A DNA stretch of 64,000 nt, taken from NCBI GenBank assembly GCA_002110485.1, contig MOWL01000008.1:124001-188000 (forward strand), in the 5' to 3' direction. Below are positions 1 to 12,225 of this stretch, piece after piece (positions within the stretch are counted from its first letter, which is position 1; each line of letters starts with the position of its first letter). Below the pieces are notes generated by a model. The model saw only the letters and a list, made by a program, of their open reading frames with translations, had not been told where the DNA came from and ran no database searches. This DNA is from Emergomyces orientalis. Its lineage: Eukaryota; Ascomycota; Eurotiomycetes; Onygenales; Ajellomycetaceae. A program made the position numbers and the translations under genes.

Positions 1-766
1 CTACATAAAGGTTTTCAGTAGCATTCCCAAAAAAGTGAATTGTAGCTCTGAGCATCTGTCCGAGAGTCTGCGTTAGTCTATCAACAAACCTGGGCGAAGG
101 AAGTGTTGATGTATGCATGCATGAGCTTTTATCTTAGCAAGCAACTTAGATACCTACTAAGTTTGCACCAAGCCGTGGTGGAGTATTAATCACAATGTAT
201 CAAACCACTGAAAATACCTCAACATACGGGCGTCTAAATCAAGTTAACTGGCTTATGTTGACAAAAGAGTGAACAGTCTGAGAAGAAAAGTATTATACCA
301 TTTTGGGGAGACGAAGCACGAAGCTGATAGAAGCCTTGGTGAATACTGATAGCGGGCTTCATGCACGCTCATTGCCCAAGTGTGACGAACCCCCAGTTCA
401 TGTGCAACCACAGCTGCTTAGCTACACTTACAGTAAGGCCTAGCACTTTTCAGCCCATGAGTGGTAGGTATTTCAATTGTGACGCCCTCGCAGACAGAGT
501 CTCGTTCACGCAACCAGGACTTGGAGGCCGAGGGCAAGCAGTTCGAATGTAACTCGGCCACCAAACAATACGGGGGAAACCAATAACTGTGCCCGCCTCT
601 TGAAAACTCTATCTTTAACTTGATGATTTATGAATTGTAAGAGAAACGCAAAAGAGGAAGGGGGGATTCCTGTTGAGGATTTGATAACAGCAGTGAATGA
701 CTTACGCTTAGGGACCAAAAGACTGGGGAAAGCTGTTCAGGGGGTGAATGGGAATAAGTAGTAGCT
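1..766. other. Intergenic, nothing recognised
   Basis: No convincing coding exon, RNA gene or repeat was seen. Short open frames here lack protein-like composition and are taken as chance. The 3' end of the minus-strand gene at 767-1713 points into this stretch, so its 3' UTR probably lies in the right part. Confidence 0.5.
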
Positions 767-1713
767 TTATTCCAAAAGTTGCAAATTTTTATACTTGTCA
801 CCCAGGACTCCGTCCTCCCACCATGCTTTCCTAACAATGAGTTCTATCTCCTGACCCATGTCCAGATAATTGAAAGAATCAGGATGCATCTCAGACTTCT
901 TCACAATCTCACCCTTAGAGTCAAGATACAAGAGGCGCCATCTGTCCGTGCTAAACGCCTCTTTGTCAAGAAAGACGATTGGGTTTCGGTTACTACCATT
1001 ACAGGCCAGACGCAGTATTCTGTTAAACACATCTTCGCTGCGTGGCTTGTATCCGTAGGACTCGGTAAGCTCATCTCTCAGTTTGAGCTGCTCAGCCATA
1101 GCTTCGAAGGGTTGTGTGTTCATTGGCTTCACCAGCTCAGGTAGGGTGTCGTAAACTCGAGTCTAGACATCGCCGACGTCAAAGATTGTAGGATCGTCAA
1201 GGATAATCCACCACATATTCGTCGGGGTGCCAACTTCATCATCGTTGACACCACCATAAGCAGGAGAGCTAGAGTCCCGAAATACGTAGTAGAAATTAGA
1301 CCCAAGGTTGCCAAACCACTCTTGAAGCTTTGCGTCGTCTTCAGCACCACCATCATAGTAGGTCCGCAAGAAGTAGAAGCCATCATACGAGACAGCATTG
1401 CGGGCATGCTGGTAGGGTATTCTTCGCAGCTTAGGCGGGCGGTAGGGCTCAAGGATGGTGCGGATTTTTTCCACGGTTGGTGTGCGCAATGTATCTGCGG
1501 GAATGACTTCTGCCTGAATGAACGCTTCGACAAGCTGTCTTCGCTGTTCGGATGGGGTGAGGGGCGAAGAGGAACCCCAATGCTGCTGCACGAGGTCAGA
1601 TCAGACTATGGAGGAGGGAGCACACGGTTCGATGGGGGACGCGGGATGCCTACAACCAGGAACTGTTCCACGGGGAAGAAACCCCACGGTGGATCCTCCT
1701 GCTCTGGCACCAT
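767..1713 (-). pseudogene. Unknown conserved-looking protein gene with in-frame stop
   Basis: I do not recognise the family. A plausible model starts at ATG 1713-1711. Exon 1 is 1713-1654, starting MVPEQEDPPWGFFPVEQFLV. An intron with donor GTAGGC and acceptor GTGCAG joins it in phase to an exon beginning at 1585. This exon reads 140 codons and meets TAG at 1165-1163. The same frame then stays open for a further 132 codons to TAA at 769-767, with clearly protein-like composition such as 'WRLLYLDSKGEIVKK' and 'DMGQEIELIVRKAWWEDG'. The simplest reading is one gene of about 290 codons broken by a nonsense mutation, for example CAG to TAG. Alternatives are a sequencing error, a weak 51-nt intron (donor GTCGGC) that removes the stop, or a real shorter protein. 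Trp, Tyr and acidic residues are frequent, which suggests a soluble globular protein. Confidence 0.55.
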
Positions 1714-2988
1714 TGCGATCTTGTAAGAGTTGAGTTGAGCTGAGGGCTATTGGAAGTGTCTTTCCCTATTCGAGGAGCGAAACAGAGAGTGAGAGTGTGA
1801 TGAAGCTCTGAGCAGCCACGGGGAAATCACAAATCCAAGAGCCGCTAGCGTCGTTGCGTTATCTAGCGTAGGGACTTGAGTAAGACAATTTATCAATCTT
1901 CGAAGTCTCGCGGCTAGCCCGTTAAGAAAAATAGCTGGCGAGCCAGCTGATAGCGGTTTTGCAACGTACCACTTTGGGATTGGAAGTACAGTGAATCCGT
2001 CACCTTTGCGACCTTCTACTGCCATAAAAAATATTTTTAGTTCCGTCTGCTGTTCCTTGGGCATATGTGTCGATTATAGTTTCTAAATGTCGTCGCCAGA
2101 GAGGTCATCTTTCAATGGTGGTACGGGATGATATATGTACGGCAGCCGATGAAATTTTCCAAAACCTGTAGCCTTGCAAGAGAGAATATAAGGAAGAACA
2201 ATAATTAGTCTGTATTTATGAATAGATTTCTATTCGAAGTGAAGTGATGTCAGAGCCGAAGATGAAAAATTAAAGCCGCTGCACATTGCAGCCACAATAT
2301 CAACCGCTCCAATATTAGGATATTGTCCGTTTCGTGAATATCAGAATTATCACTTGAAATCCAGTGGGCGGTTAACTATTTTCGATTGAGGGCAGATTCT
2401 AGGAAATGTATGGATGTAACAGAAATCTCCGGATGGCCTAAGTTCGGCATTGAAGGCAACAATATAGTCCGTTCTTGTTCGTGATGATATCTCTCGGCTG
2501 ATGTGCGTCTCTCACTGTGGCATTCATCTCGTCAAACGCGCATTCGAAGATAGGGCATGATTTTCCCAGTACTCAGAAAATGGAACATAAAAATGGCTGT
2601 CATAGTTAAGAAGTCCAAGGCAGATAGATACAGTGGGACTGATCTCGTAGAAAGGAATCCATGGCCCCAATGAAAGCAACCCACGAGGTTAGAAGGGCGT
2701 GGTAAGGTAAAAGGGGAAACAGATCTTGTATTAAATGCTTCGAAAACCAAACGCACAGATATCCTGGAGGGATGATGTTGGATGAGCCAATCATCTTCGG
2801 GGCTGCGACTTGATCACCTGACTCCAAGCTCAAGTGACTTAAAGCGGCGGCAAGTATGGTTGAACCTCCTTTGAACCACCAAGTTCCATTCATGCGTATC
2901 ATCCATGTAGACCAAGAACATACGTGGACATACTTGCATTTCAAGCGGATACATTACGTTATAATTGATTCAAACCCCCCTCTCTCCA
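1714..2988. other. Intergenic between divergent genes
   Basis: This lies between the 5' ends of the minus-strand gene at 767-1713 and the plus-strand SET gene at 2989, so it should hold both promoters. A 105-codon minus-strand ORF at 1747-2064 starts with ATG but resembles nothing I know and is not called. No repeat or RNA gene was seen. Confidence 0.4.
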
Positions 2989-4959
2989 ATGAAGCGAGAG
3001 TATCTTCCCATCGATGCTCTCGCAGCATGGGCCAGACTTAACGGCGTCGAATTCCACGACGTCGAAGTGACTCGATTTCATAGTGAAGATGGAATTGATA
3101 AGGGATCTGCGGTCGTTGCAACTGCAAAGAAAATGGTTCAGGAGTTTGATCCAGAAGCTCAAGCTGGGCCGAAAGTGCTGATGACTATTCCGCCTGACTT
3201 AGTACTATCGCTGGAGTTAGTGGAAACGTGCGCTAAAGCAGATAGACATTTGAAAGAGGTCTTGGATGCCATGGAGGATTACGGAAGGGTGTGTATTTTG
3301 GCTTTGACATTTTCTACATATTTTGATTTGCAGCCTGTTCTTCTTATTCTTCTCGCATCAAGAGCACCGTTCGTGTCTAGACACCTTGGGTAATAGATGT
3401 ATATTTCGTTGCTAATATGTGTAGACAGCTCGAGGTGCAGTACTGATTTTCCTCCTGGTCCACATTTCATACTCGGATCCAGAGCTATCACGCAAGGAGC
3501 ACATCAAGATATCCAATGCATGGACAGAGTACATAAAGTTCCTACCAGCTTCGTACCCACTGCCAACCTTATACACCATCGAGGAGCGCGAGCTTCTCCA
3601 TGGTACCTCCCTGGAACTGGCTCTGGACTCAAAGATGGCTTCGTTAGAGAGAGAATTTGATCGGCTACGTGAAGCTACGAAGGATATCCCATGGTGCAAT
3701 CGTGACTGGTGGAACGAGGATACTGGCCGACTTACTTTCGAGGATTGGAAATTAGTCGACGCCATGTACAGATCGCGGGCCCTGGAATTTCCCGGCAAAG
3801 GGCATTCCATGGTCCCGTGTTTGGATATGGCAAATCACGCCTCAGGTGACCAGACCGGCGCGCTGTATGAGACTGATGGAAATGGCAACGCTGTTTTGCA
3901 GTTACAGTGGGGACAGTGTTTGGAAGTGGGCGACGAAGTAACTATCACGTACGCTGAGCTAGATAGAAATTTCGCTTGAGCCCCCCCCTCCCCAAACGAC
4001 CTCTCATGTGATGGTGGACAGAGAGTCTAGATAGAAAGGCCTAGAATTGGACTAACTTCACGCTATACAACGATTGTAGATACGGTGACGAAAAGGGAGC
4101 TGCCGAAATGATTTTCTCGTACGGATTCCTGGAGAGCAACTTGACAAATGCACGCCAGCTATTTCTTGACCTTGACATCCCGGCTGATGACCCATTACGG
4201 CCCGCAAAGAAAGCTGTCTGCGATGACGCCCCTGGATTCCGCCTTTTCATCTCGCCCGGTTCTGATACGACCGATTGGGAAAGCTCATTTGTCTGGTGGT
4301 GTTGCGTGAACGAAGAGGACGGTCTAGAGTTCCGTGTCCTTCAGTCGAACCAAGGCGAGCGCGAGCTCAAAGTTTCATGGAAAGGAGCTAATATTAGCCC
4401 TTCCGAATCATTGCTTGACCATCTCAAAAACGACCCCAGGTGGGAGGTCTTCCAACTTCGGGCAGTTGTAACCTTGCAGGACCGCATGGAAACTCAGCTT
4501 GTTCAACTGCGTGCTAACGAGGAATATGTGCGACGGTGGCTTGAGTATGTTGATGAAATGGTTATTCGCCGGTCAGTATGGGATACAACCCTCAAACTTC
4601 GAGAATTGGAGAGAGAGCTCCTGGAAGCTGGGCTTCGTGATATAGAAGCAAAGGTACCGACTATCTTCTTGGTCTCGCCATCATCCCCTACTTGCCTCCC
4701 CCTCCCCCTCCCCCTCCCCCCAAAAACCAACTTTCCCACTTGGGTACCTACTACGCAGAGAGCTCTGATCGCCGAATGAATCCTACATCACCCTTTTCAT
4801 CTTTTGTTCTATGCTGGCTAACGGATGAACTTCCCGTAAAAAAATGGGAGTTTTGACTTTATTTGTTAACAGAAACTTCAACTATTGGATACAGAACCTG
4901 TCATGGCTTATTTGGAAACGCAGAACCCTGGCGCAGACATTGCAGAGGATTTCTCCTAA
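2989..4959 (+). CDS. SET-domain protein lysine methyltransferase (SETD/LSMT-like)
   Basis: Predicted to transfer methyl groups from S-adenosylmethionine to lysines of non-histone proteins; the substrate is unknown. Four exons join in phase: 2989-3288, 3425-3948, 4080-4653 and 4873-4959, giving 494 residues. The split SET domain begins near residue 50. Its core lies in exon 2 with MVPCLDMANHAS (residues 229-240), where NHAS matches the SAM-binding NHS-type motif of this class. It continues across intron 2 into EVTITYGDEKGAAEMIFSYG, which carries the catalytic Tyr region. The C-terminal half, containing RQLFLDLDIP, resembles the helical Rubisco-LSMT substrate-binding region. Start: ATG 2989 gives MKREYLPIDALAAW; an in-frame ATG at 2965 would add eight residues. 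Intron 3 carries a C-rich tract. The exon structure was inferred by hand from phase and family continuity. Confidence 0.88.
4685..4722 (+). repeat. C-rich CCCCCT-type tract in intron 3 of the SET gene
   Basis: A homopyrimidine run made of repeated CCCCCT units lies inside the last intron. Similar tracts occur at 14381-14430, 24182-24214 and 40613-40631. It is a low-complexity repeat; the complementary strand would be G-rich in short runs. Confidence 0.7.
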
Positions 4960-7900
4960 TTATTTTTACCTCGGGCGCGATAGCCTACTTGGCTCTCTGC
5001 TCCATGAGAAAAAGGGACGATGAGAAAAGGGACGATGGAAGGAAATGAAAAGAAAAATGGGGCTATCTTACCTTTACTGAGTACTAAAACTTCTGGTACA
5101 ATGAAGTTTCTGATCCCTTCCTGGTAATATTACCTAGGAATCTATCTACTTAGGTTCCCATGTGCGGAACGCTTGGCCTTGAGGCCTTGAGGCCTTGGAG
5201 ATACGTATATGTACCTAGGTATGTAGATGCGGTGTGAAATATTCTATGCATTATGCACTGAAGGACCAGTTGGACGCCTCAGTTTGCGAAAATCGACAAT
5301 AATGACCAATAGATGCAGCTGATGGATCAAAAGCACTAAAATCAAAACGGCGAAGAAGGTGGCATGTATTATCCAAGTAACTAACTGCGTCCGAGTTAAA
5401 TCCCACAAATCTTGTCTTTTACCATTTACCATTTGTTCTTCCCATCTTTTCGTTTCTATTTTTCTTTTGGCCATTATATATATATATCCATTTTTGCCCT
5501 TCCCCCACTCTCTCCTCCCCTTATTTTCTTCAACTACATACTCCGCAATTATCCGGCATCATCTCCATTAAACGCAAAAAAATCTCACAAAATGTGCCCC
5601 CATGGTTAATTAATTAAAAGTGATATTGGGTCTCAAAGAAACATATACCTCTCTTCGTGTGGTCCGCATCGCACCCACATTTTTATTCTAAAGTTGCGCT
5701 GCGCTCGGGTGCGGCGTGCCCCTCCCCTCTCCTCCCTTTCCTTGGATGGTTGATGATCATGCGGGCCCATTTTTAAACGGGTGTTAATGACCTTTGGCTG
5801 TTAACTTTGGTAACTACTGCGGTAGCTTTGTGGGTGGAGTTTTGTTTCTAAAAAAAAAAAAGAACGCCGATTCCAGCCTTTCCCGTTGGAGGTCATGCAA
5901 GATCGGTACCTGAGCTATAGCCAAAGTATTTTTGTGGTTGTACATACCTTGGTTGGAAATCGAAGTATCATCTCTCTACAGTAAAGGCGGCTGACTTGAT
6001 TGGGAGGGGGTTTAATTTCATCGTCATTATTATCGGTGGTTGGTGATCAAAGGGAGGGATCTCCTTTTTGTGTTTTACCTTTCGTTTTCTTTGAAGGAGC
6101 GTGGGAGAGGAAGCCGAGATTATGTTTTCGTCTTACTAAAGTTTTCCCATTGTTTTCAATAATGAAAATAGAATTGCACATAATATTCGATATAACTAAT
6201 AATATTGGTTATACGAGGCCCCGAAGGGTTGGGGGGGTAGGAGGAGGAGGAGAGTTTGGGTGTTGTTATAAGTGTCATTACTTTTTTGTCTAGGCCCCAC
6301 GAGTAAAAAAGGGTGACATTGTGAGATGCAAAGTAACTTCTTCGCAAGTATGAGCTGCGTACTATATATTATATATTATTATAATATTTTATATATACGT
6401 GTTAGAAAATGTAATTGCAATTAATTCTGCCTTTTTGAGTTTCTTTCTTGCTTTCCGCGTTGTCACCGTTTCATTTCAACTCTGGAAAATTAATCACACC
6501 CCCCCCCCCCCGGCCGATTCAAAGAGCGAATCCCTGGGTACAGAGGTACCTCAATTATTGGATCGTATACCAAAATAACATACTCTAGCATGATACCACG
6601 TTTCGAGTTGCAGTGCGTTCCCCTAGCGACACCTCATATTCATCGTAAACGCGAACAACCCCACAAGAGGGAGCGAGATAAGTACTGTACCTATATCCCC
6701 TCCCAGAACATGGGAGGTTGGGAGGTTGGCGCTCAGTCAGCTTTGGAAAATGAACTAATCGAATCATGAGACCAATGCCTAAACAAGAACAGAGAGAAGA
6801 ATACAGGAATGGTACAGCAGTCATAAAAGACTTTTACACAATGACGCCGTCGTTGAGCAATTCAGAACGAACACCCCTGCCATACCTTTCTGCCTTTGAC
6901 TTTGCATTTCTTTCGCTTGGCTGGTTTAAGGTTATATAGCCTCACCCGCCAGCCACAGCATCATTATCGCGTGGTGATCGACAAGACATGGCAAAAGGAA
7001 AAAATAATGATACGCAACGTCGACATACAAACTAAAATTCGTTCCTTAAAATCAATTGGAATCATCTTAATTTTTCTGGTCCTGAGCTCTGGGGGGCTAG
7101 AACCAAAACATGGTTTGCGCGCATCGGCTCCCCACACATTGACAATTGCAATGAAGGTCAAAAACCAACATTAATTGGGAGAAGGTTTTTTGTTGGAACT
7201 CTGTTTTGGGGGAAAAGAGGATGGAAGATGTGCGAAAATTTCCCTTGGGTTTTTGGTAAGGGGAAACATTTCCATAGGATATCCACTCAACATCAACCGA
7301 AGGCCGATAAGGGATAGAAATCCGCCGAAACTCTTTTTGCACTTTGTTTTGTTCTTTTATGGCTCACGGCCCCTCTATTATTTCTGTTTTGGTTTTTGTC
7401 ACTTTCAAAAGCCACACATGGTAGTATGCAAAGAATATAACATGTTCTATAATTTTATTGTATTTTATTTTTCTTGTGGTGGGGGGGGGAGGGGGGGCAG
7501 ATATGCTGGGTGGGGGTAAAGTTGGATGACGTTAAGAGTTTATTGCGCCTATCAAACCAGGGCCAAAACATGGCAAGACAAGGTGGTTTACTTTCAATTT
7601 TTGCTGGGAGGAAGCAGAAAAAAACCAGTTGGAATATTATTATTCTAATAATTGGATATGGGCAGCGTTGACAGCAACATGCGCCAAGTTTCCTCCGCCA
7701 GTCGCGGAGCAGATATTTCCCTGCCCTGCTAGCTTCGAGGATGACTCCCATTCTCTGGCGCCTGTCCATCGATAGCTCATTTCCTCAAAACCAGGGGACG
7801 ATGAGTTCAAATGAATGCACCCCTGTCTCTCCATCAGGGCGGAACTTGACGATGGTGCCGAGGAAAGTTAGAGCGGTTCAGCAACAGTTTAATCAACCCC

Positions 7901-8020
7901 CCAATGATCATTATGATCATGTTATCAGTTTTTGTCGTCGTCATTATTGTTCAACGGGATCTCCCCATCATTTTTTGGGGTGGGATATTTAATAAAAGTA
8001 AAGGGGAATCTTTCGTAATT
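4960..8020. other. Long intergenic region, no gene seen
   Basis: Low-complexity DNA with A/T-rich islands (for example 6360-6400), a run of C at 6501-6512 and a strongly G-rich segment at 7479-7516. No ORF here has recognisable protein content and none could be joined into a plausible spliced gene. The palindromic octamer ACCTAGGT occurs at 5213. Confidence 0.45.
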
Positions 8021-9217
8021 TTCGTGGGGACGAGCTTACGCAGTGTTCCCAAACCAAACCTTTTGTTGGCGTTCGGGTCGCGTGGGAAAAGAGCAAGTTA
8101 GGGCTAAACGTGGCGCTAAACTTTGGGTGGTTAGGCTCAAAACCGAGGCATCTCTTGGGGGCTCCGTAGTGCTGGGGGGTGCTGGTCTAGGGGGGAACCT
8201 TTTTTGGGGGGGTAGCGCCCAACCTCCAGAGCTGTTTTAACTAAAACCACCCGCCACCATCCAGCCACGCTAAGCCCAACCAGCGCTAGAACTTTCGAAG
8301 GCTAAACCCTGATTCGACGTTTGAGCTTTTCCGTTTGTCCGAGACTTGGCGGCAATCTTTCTCCCCCCGAGTTCCCCAGCCAGGCGCATCTATCGTTGAT
8401 ATATCTGTCTGCCCAAGAGTTGCGCGCCAGAGAAACTGCGCTGGCCCACACACTGCCCACACTGCCCACACCGCCCACACTACCCCCACGCTGGCTGCTA
8501 CCTGTGTCAGCTTGTGTTGAACTCTCCATATTATTTATCGGGTACTGACCGTACTGTCGCCGCCCTTCGGTGCCTGCCCGCTTCTCGACCACAGACCACA
8601 CAGTGACAGATCTTGTCTCGCGTTCTTCACTCAACCCCCCAACCACACTCCGGGCACTCACTCCTTTTGTTAAGTTTCAAGCTTCCAAAGTCTCTCAATG
8701 CCCGGGATCCATTGGGACGACATCTTTATTTAACTCCCATCTAGACTTGGTCTGGTCCCCCTCTCATTCCTCTCTTTTTTTTTTTATATCATCGTCGTGT
8801 CCATCCCCACCCGCCCGTTTTTCATCATCCATCCACTGTTTCCCCGCTGCCATCGGACGCCCCTTTTTATGACTCCACCTCTAATTTAGTACCTAGCCCT
8901 GCCTGCGCTTTCTTAACCCAGAGCGACAGTTCTCAACCTCTCTGTTCTTCGTCTCAACTCCTGTCGTGTTGTGTTAAAGTGGAGGAGGAGATTGGAAGGG
9001 TAAGGAGAATAAACAGAAGAAGAAGAGGAGGTAGAGGGATACATATAATACAGAAAAGACAAGAAAAAAGACTAGAGAAGAAAAAGCAAAAGAAGATAAA
9101 AACAAGACCAAAGTTGGCTTGATTCATTCATACTGGGATCTTCTCCCAGTTTGAAGAAGGGAACGTCATTTTATATATATATATATATCTCTCTCTCACC
9201 CCCATAAACGCACTGCC
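8021..9217 (+). promoter_or_regulatory. Promoter and probable long leader of the FacB/Cat8 gene
   Basis: The segment turns into a C/T-rich stretch (8600-8970) followed by a purine-rich stretch (8980-9115), and a TA repeat followed by a CT repeat (about 9172-9200) runs up to the ATG at 9218. This looks like a long untranslated leader. Four G-runs at 8157-8212 lie about 1 kb upstream. Four 9-bp units of CACTGCCCA type occupy 8451-8486. Two very short upstream ORFs start at ATG 8698 (11 codons) and ATG 8869 (6 codons). The transcription start is not determinable from the sequence. Confidence 0.45.
8451..8486 (+). repeat. Four-copy 9-bp tandem repeat
   Basis: Units read CACTGCCCA, CACTGCCCA, CACCGCCCA and CACTACCCC. 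The array is short and slightly degenerate, in the presumed leader or promoter of the FacB gene. Confidence 0.75.
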
Positions 9218-12200
9218 ATGCCTGGTATACTACCCATGAAGGTGATCAAGGTGGGCAACAGCTCGCAGAGCCGTGTTGCCCAGGCCTGTGATCGGTGTAG
9301 GAGCAAGAAGATCCGGTGTGATGGAATCCGCCCCTGTTGTTCGCAATGCGCCCATGTCGGCTTCGAATGCAAGACCAGCGACAAATTGAGCAGACGCGCC
9401 TTTCCTCGAGGTTATACTGAGTCACTGGAGGATAGGGTTCGTGCGTTGGAGGCTGAGGTTCGGGAGCTCAAGGGCCTGCTGGATGAGAAGGACGAGAAGA
9501 TCGATGTCTTGTCACGAATACATTCATTTTCCTCCCAACGCAAGACTCCTTCGCATGGCTCGACGGATCCGGGTTCCCCGTCTGGTGATGATTCCTCCAA
9601 GTCTTCTATCTCGGACAAAAGAGACGATCTGATCCGCGTCCAACATTCGTGCTCATTGTTGAGAAAACCTACGATAGATGCGCCTTTTACTGGCCCTTCG
9701 AGTACAAGGGCGTTTATTGGTATGACGCTCTGTAACCCCATCTCCCCTATGTTCTGCAATACTCCTCAGTACGCTGACGGTATCTTTCTATAGATGCATT
9801 TTCCAACAAACTGGAAATGAGCGGCAGATCAGCCTCGGGCTTCTCGACGGATGCGTTGCTCGCTCCGCCGTCGCTTACTATTTGGCGGCACCAAGATGCT
9901 GCCCCCAAAAGCCCTCCCCGGCTTCTATCGGACCAGCTTATCAATATCTTCTTCCAAGAATGGGCACCTCTCTACCCTGTCATCCACAGACCTACACTGT
10001 TGAAGATCTACGGCCAGTATACGAACAACCCTACGGCATTTGAAGACGATAAATACTATCTGGCACAGTTGAACCTGATTTTTGGAATTTCTGCCATATC
10101 CTCCACCGTATGAAATTTCCCTCCCCCATATTTATGCGTTTTGCGAGTATGTTACTGAGCCCCCTACCCGACAGGCCCGTATTCCCCAAGATCCCGCACT
10201 GTTCGAGCAAAACTGGCTGCCGAAGCTTGATGCCCTGGCACACGACATTTCTCTAGCAGGCCTTCAATGCTACGTTCTGGCGCAGATTTACTACACCATC
10301 AAGGCTGATTACAAGAGTCTGCTACGTTACCGTGGCCTTGCTGTCGGGATGTGCCATCAACTTGGGCTCCATCAGAGCCAGAGGAGGTTTTCATTTAACC
10401 CGCTTACCAGTGAAATGCGGAAGAAGGTGTTCTGGTGTCAATATGTTCTTGATCGGTATGTTCGTAATGAAGAGGATGCCTAACCACTCCTTTTTTCTGG
10501 TAGTACATGATTTGCTTATATTTTCTGTCTAGTTTTGCCGCTGCGCTGACCGGGCTGCCTGTTTTAATTGCCGAATCGGATATCTGTGCGGAATACCCAG
10601 CCGATATCGACGACGAGAATATCACAGACGCGGGTTTCGTCCCTACGTTACCTGGTGAATCAACACGCATTTCAAGTGCCTTGGCCTTGTTCTCGGCAGC
10701 ACGGATTTTAAGCAAGGTGCTAGCCCAGCTGTACCCTTCACCAGCTGGTTATCACATGTCTCTGTCTACTGTTCATTCGCTCGCCGAAGAACTTGATGAA
10801 TGGCATAAGGGCCTTCCACCTCACCTTCGGCTTGAATTTACCCAGGATAAACCAAGCACCAGTGTCACCGGAAGCCGGTCACCTCTTCTTGTAAGTTTTT
10901 GAAATCTAATAACCTTGTTTTTGTTCGAGACGGAACGTATTACTGACCCTCTCGATCAGTCTACAACATACTACTTTATCCGGACGCTCATTCGACGACC
11001 GGCAGTTTGCTTTGCTTCACAAAATACCGCTTCCCCCTCCCTGCTTGCCCTCGTCGATTCTGGAAAGCATATCATTCAAATCCTGCAACTCCTTGATGAG
11101 AGAAGAATGAGTCTCTCGCTTGGCATCAACAAAAGGGAGCTGATTTTTATCTCAAGCCTCGGACTGCTGTGGCAGAGCATGGATCTGGGACCTGACTGCA
11201 AGCTTGTGAAGGAAGGACAAAAGCTCCTTGCGTCGGCCCTGTCTCTTCTTGAATGCGAATCTAACGAAGCTGCTGCGGAATTCAGCAACATCTTGAACCT
11301 TGTTTCTCCAGTCGACGATGTCAATCGCGCCAAGCCAGATTACTCTCAGCATTCGAATCCAGACATGCCTGCGCCTTCGCCGAAAGTCAAATCACCGAAG
11401 AAAGCTCAGTCCCTAGAATCTCGCCACTCGTTTAGTATGGGCAGCAAACCTCGCTCCAAAGATAGCGATTTGAGCAGACACTCAATTGCCACTTCCGTGT
11501 CGACTTCGAGCCCGGAGCTATGTCAACGGAGCGTCAGGTCCTCCAGCTCCGCCAGCATCTCCTCATCAGCGAACCCTGAGTTAACCGCGATAACACCGCG
11601 TTCCTCAGGCGAGCTTTCCTCGGACTACCTGAATCTAGACTACCTCCCTCTGGGCGACGAGAAAGTTGAAATGAAAGCAACGCCTACCAGCACGGCTGGA
11701 GCTGGATTTAGTGTGTCAAATTGGGAGCACGTTCTTGGAGACATGGATAGCGGGCATGCAAACATATTCAATGGAATCTACGGTGGCGGAGAGTGTGGTG
11801 ATGTCGGTGCCGCCGCATTCGCCCACCTCTCGCCGACATTCCAGTACCCACCTAACCAACACCACCACTCATCAATGTCCGGCCCACCACCGCCCTCGCA
11901 GGATATGCAGAGGTGGTCTCCGGATGAATGGTCATCCTGCGCAAGCAGTGACATGCGGAACGGGTCTGCACAGAGCGTCATAAGTTATTCCGAGGATAGC
12001 ATTGGACCTGTTGATGAACTGCCACCGCCAGCGATAAGTAATAAACACTGCGACACGGTGACGCATACTCATACACATCAGCAGCAGCAGCAGCAACTGC
12101 CATCGCAGCCGCCACATTCCGACGGGCTTGATGGCATTCTAATACCGCACAATCTCGAACCGCTAGACCATCAGTCTGAGTTTGGTAGTATCATTGATTC

Positions 12201-12225
12201 CTGGACTTTACGCCAGCATACGTGA
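9218..12225 (+). CDS. Zn(II)2Cys6 transcription activator FacB/Cat8
   Basis: Nuclear regulator that in Aspergillus (FacB) and yeast (Cat8) activates genes for acetate and other C2 use and for gluconeogenesis. Five exons join in phase: 9218-9719, 9794-10107, 10175-10455, 10533-10890 and 10960-12225, giving 906 residues; FacB of A. nidulans is of similar size. The zinc cluster has C24, C27, C34, C41, C44 and C51 (ACDRCRSKKIRCDG), followed by the linker RRAFPRGYTESLEDRV. That linker closely matches the Cat8/FacB signature and leads into a coiled coil (about 67-100). The fungal-TF middle homology region starts near residue 212 (INIFFQEWAPLYPVIHRP). The C-terminus is Ser-rich with a His/Thr/Gln stretch around 12062-12098, typical of an activation region. 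Family assignment rests on the DNA-binding segment and linker. Confidence 0.9.

Noticed and set aside
1747..2064. 105-codon minus-strand ORF starting with ATG
   Set aside because: No recognisable motif, ends just upstream of another gene start, and cannot be joined to either neighbour in a sensible way. Most likely chance.
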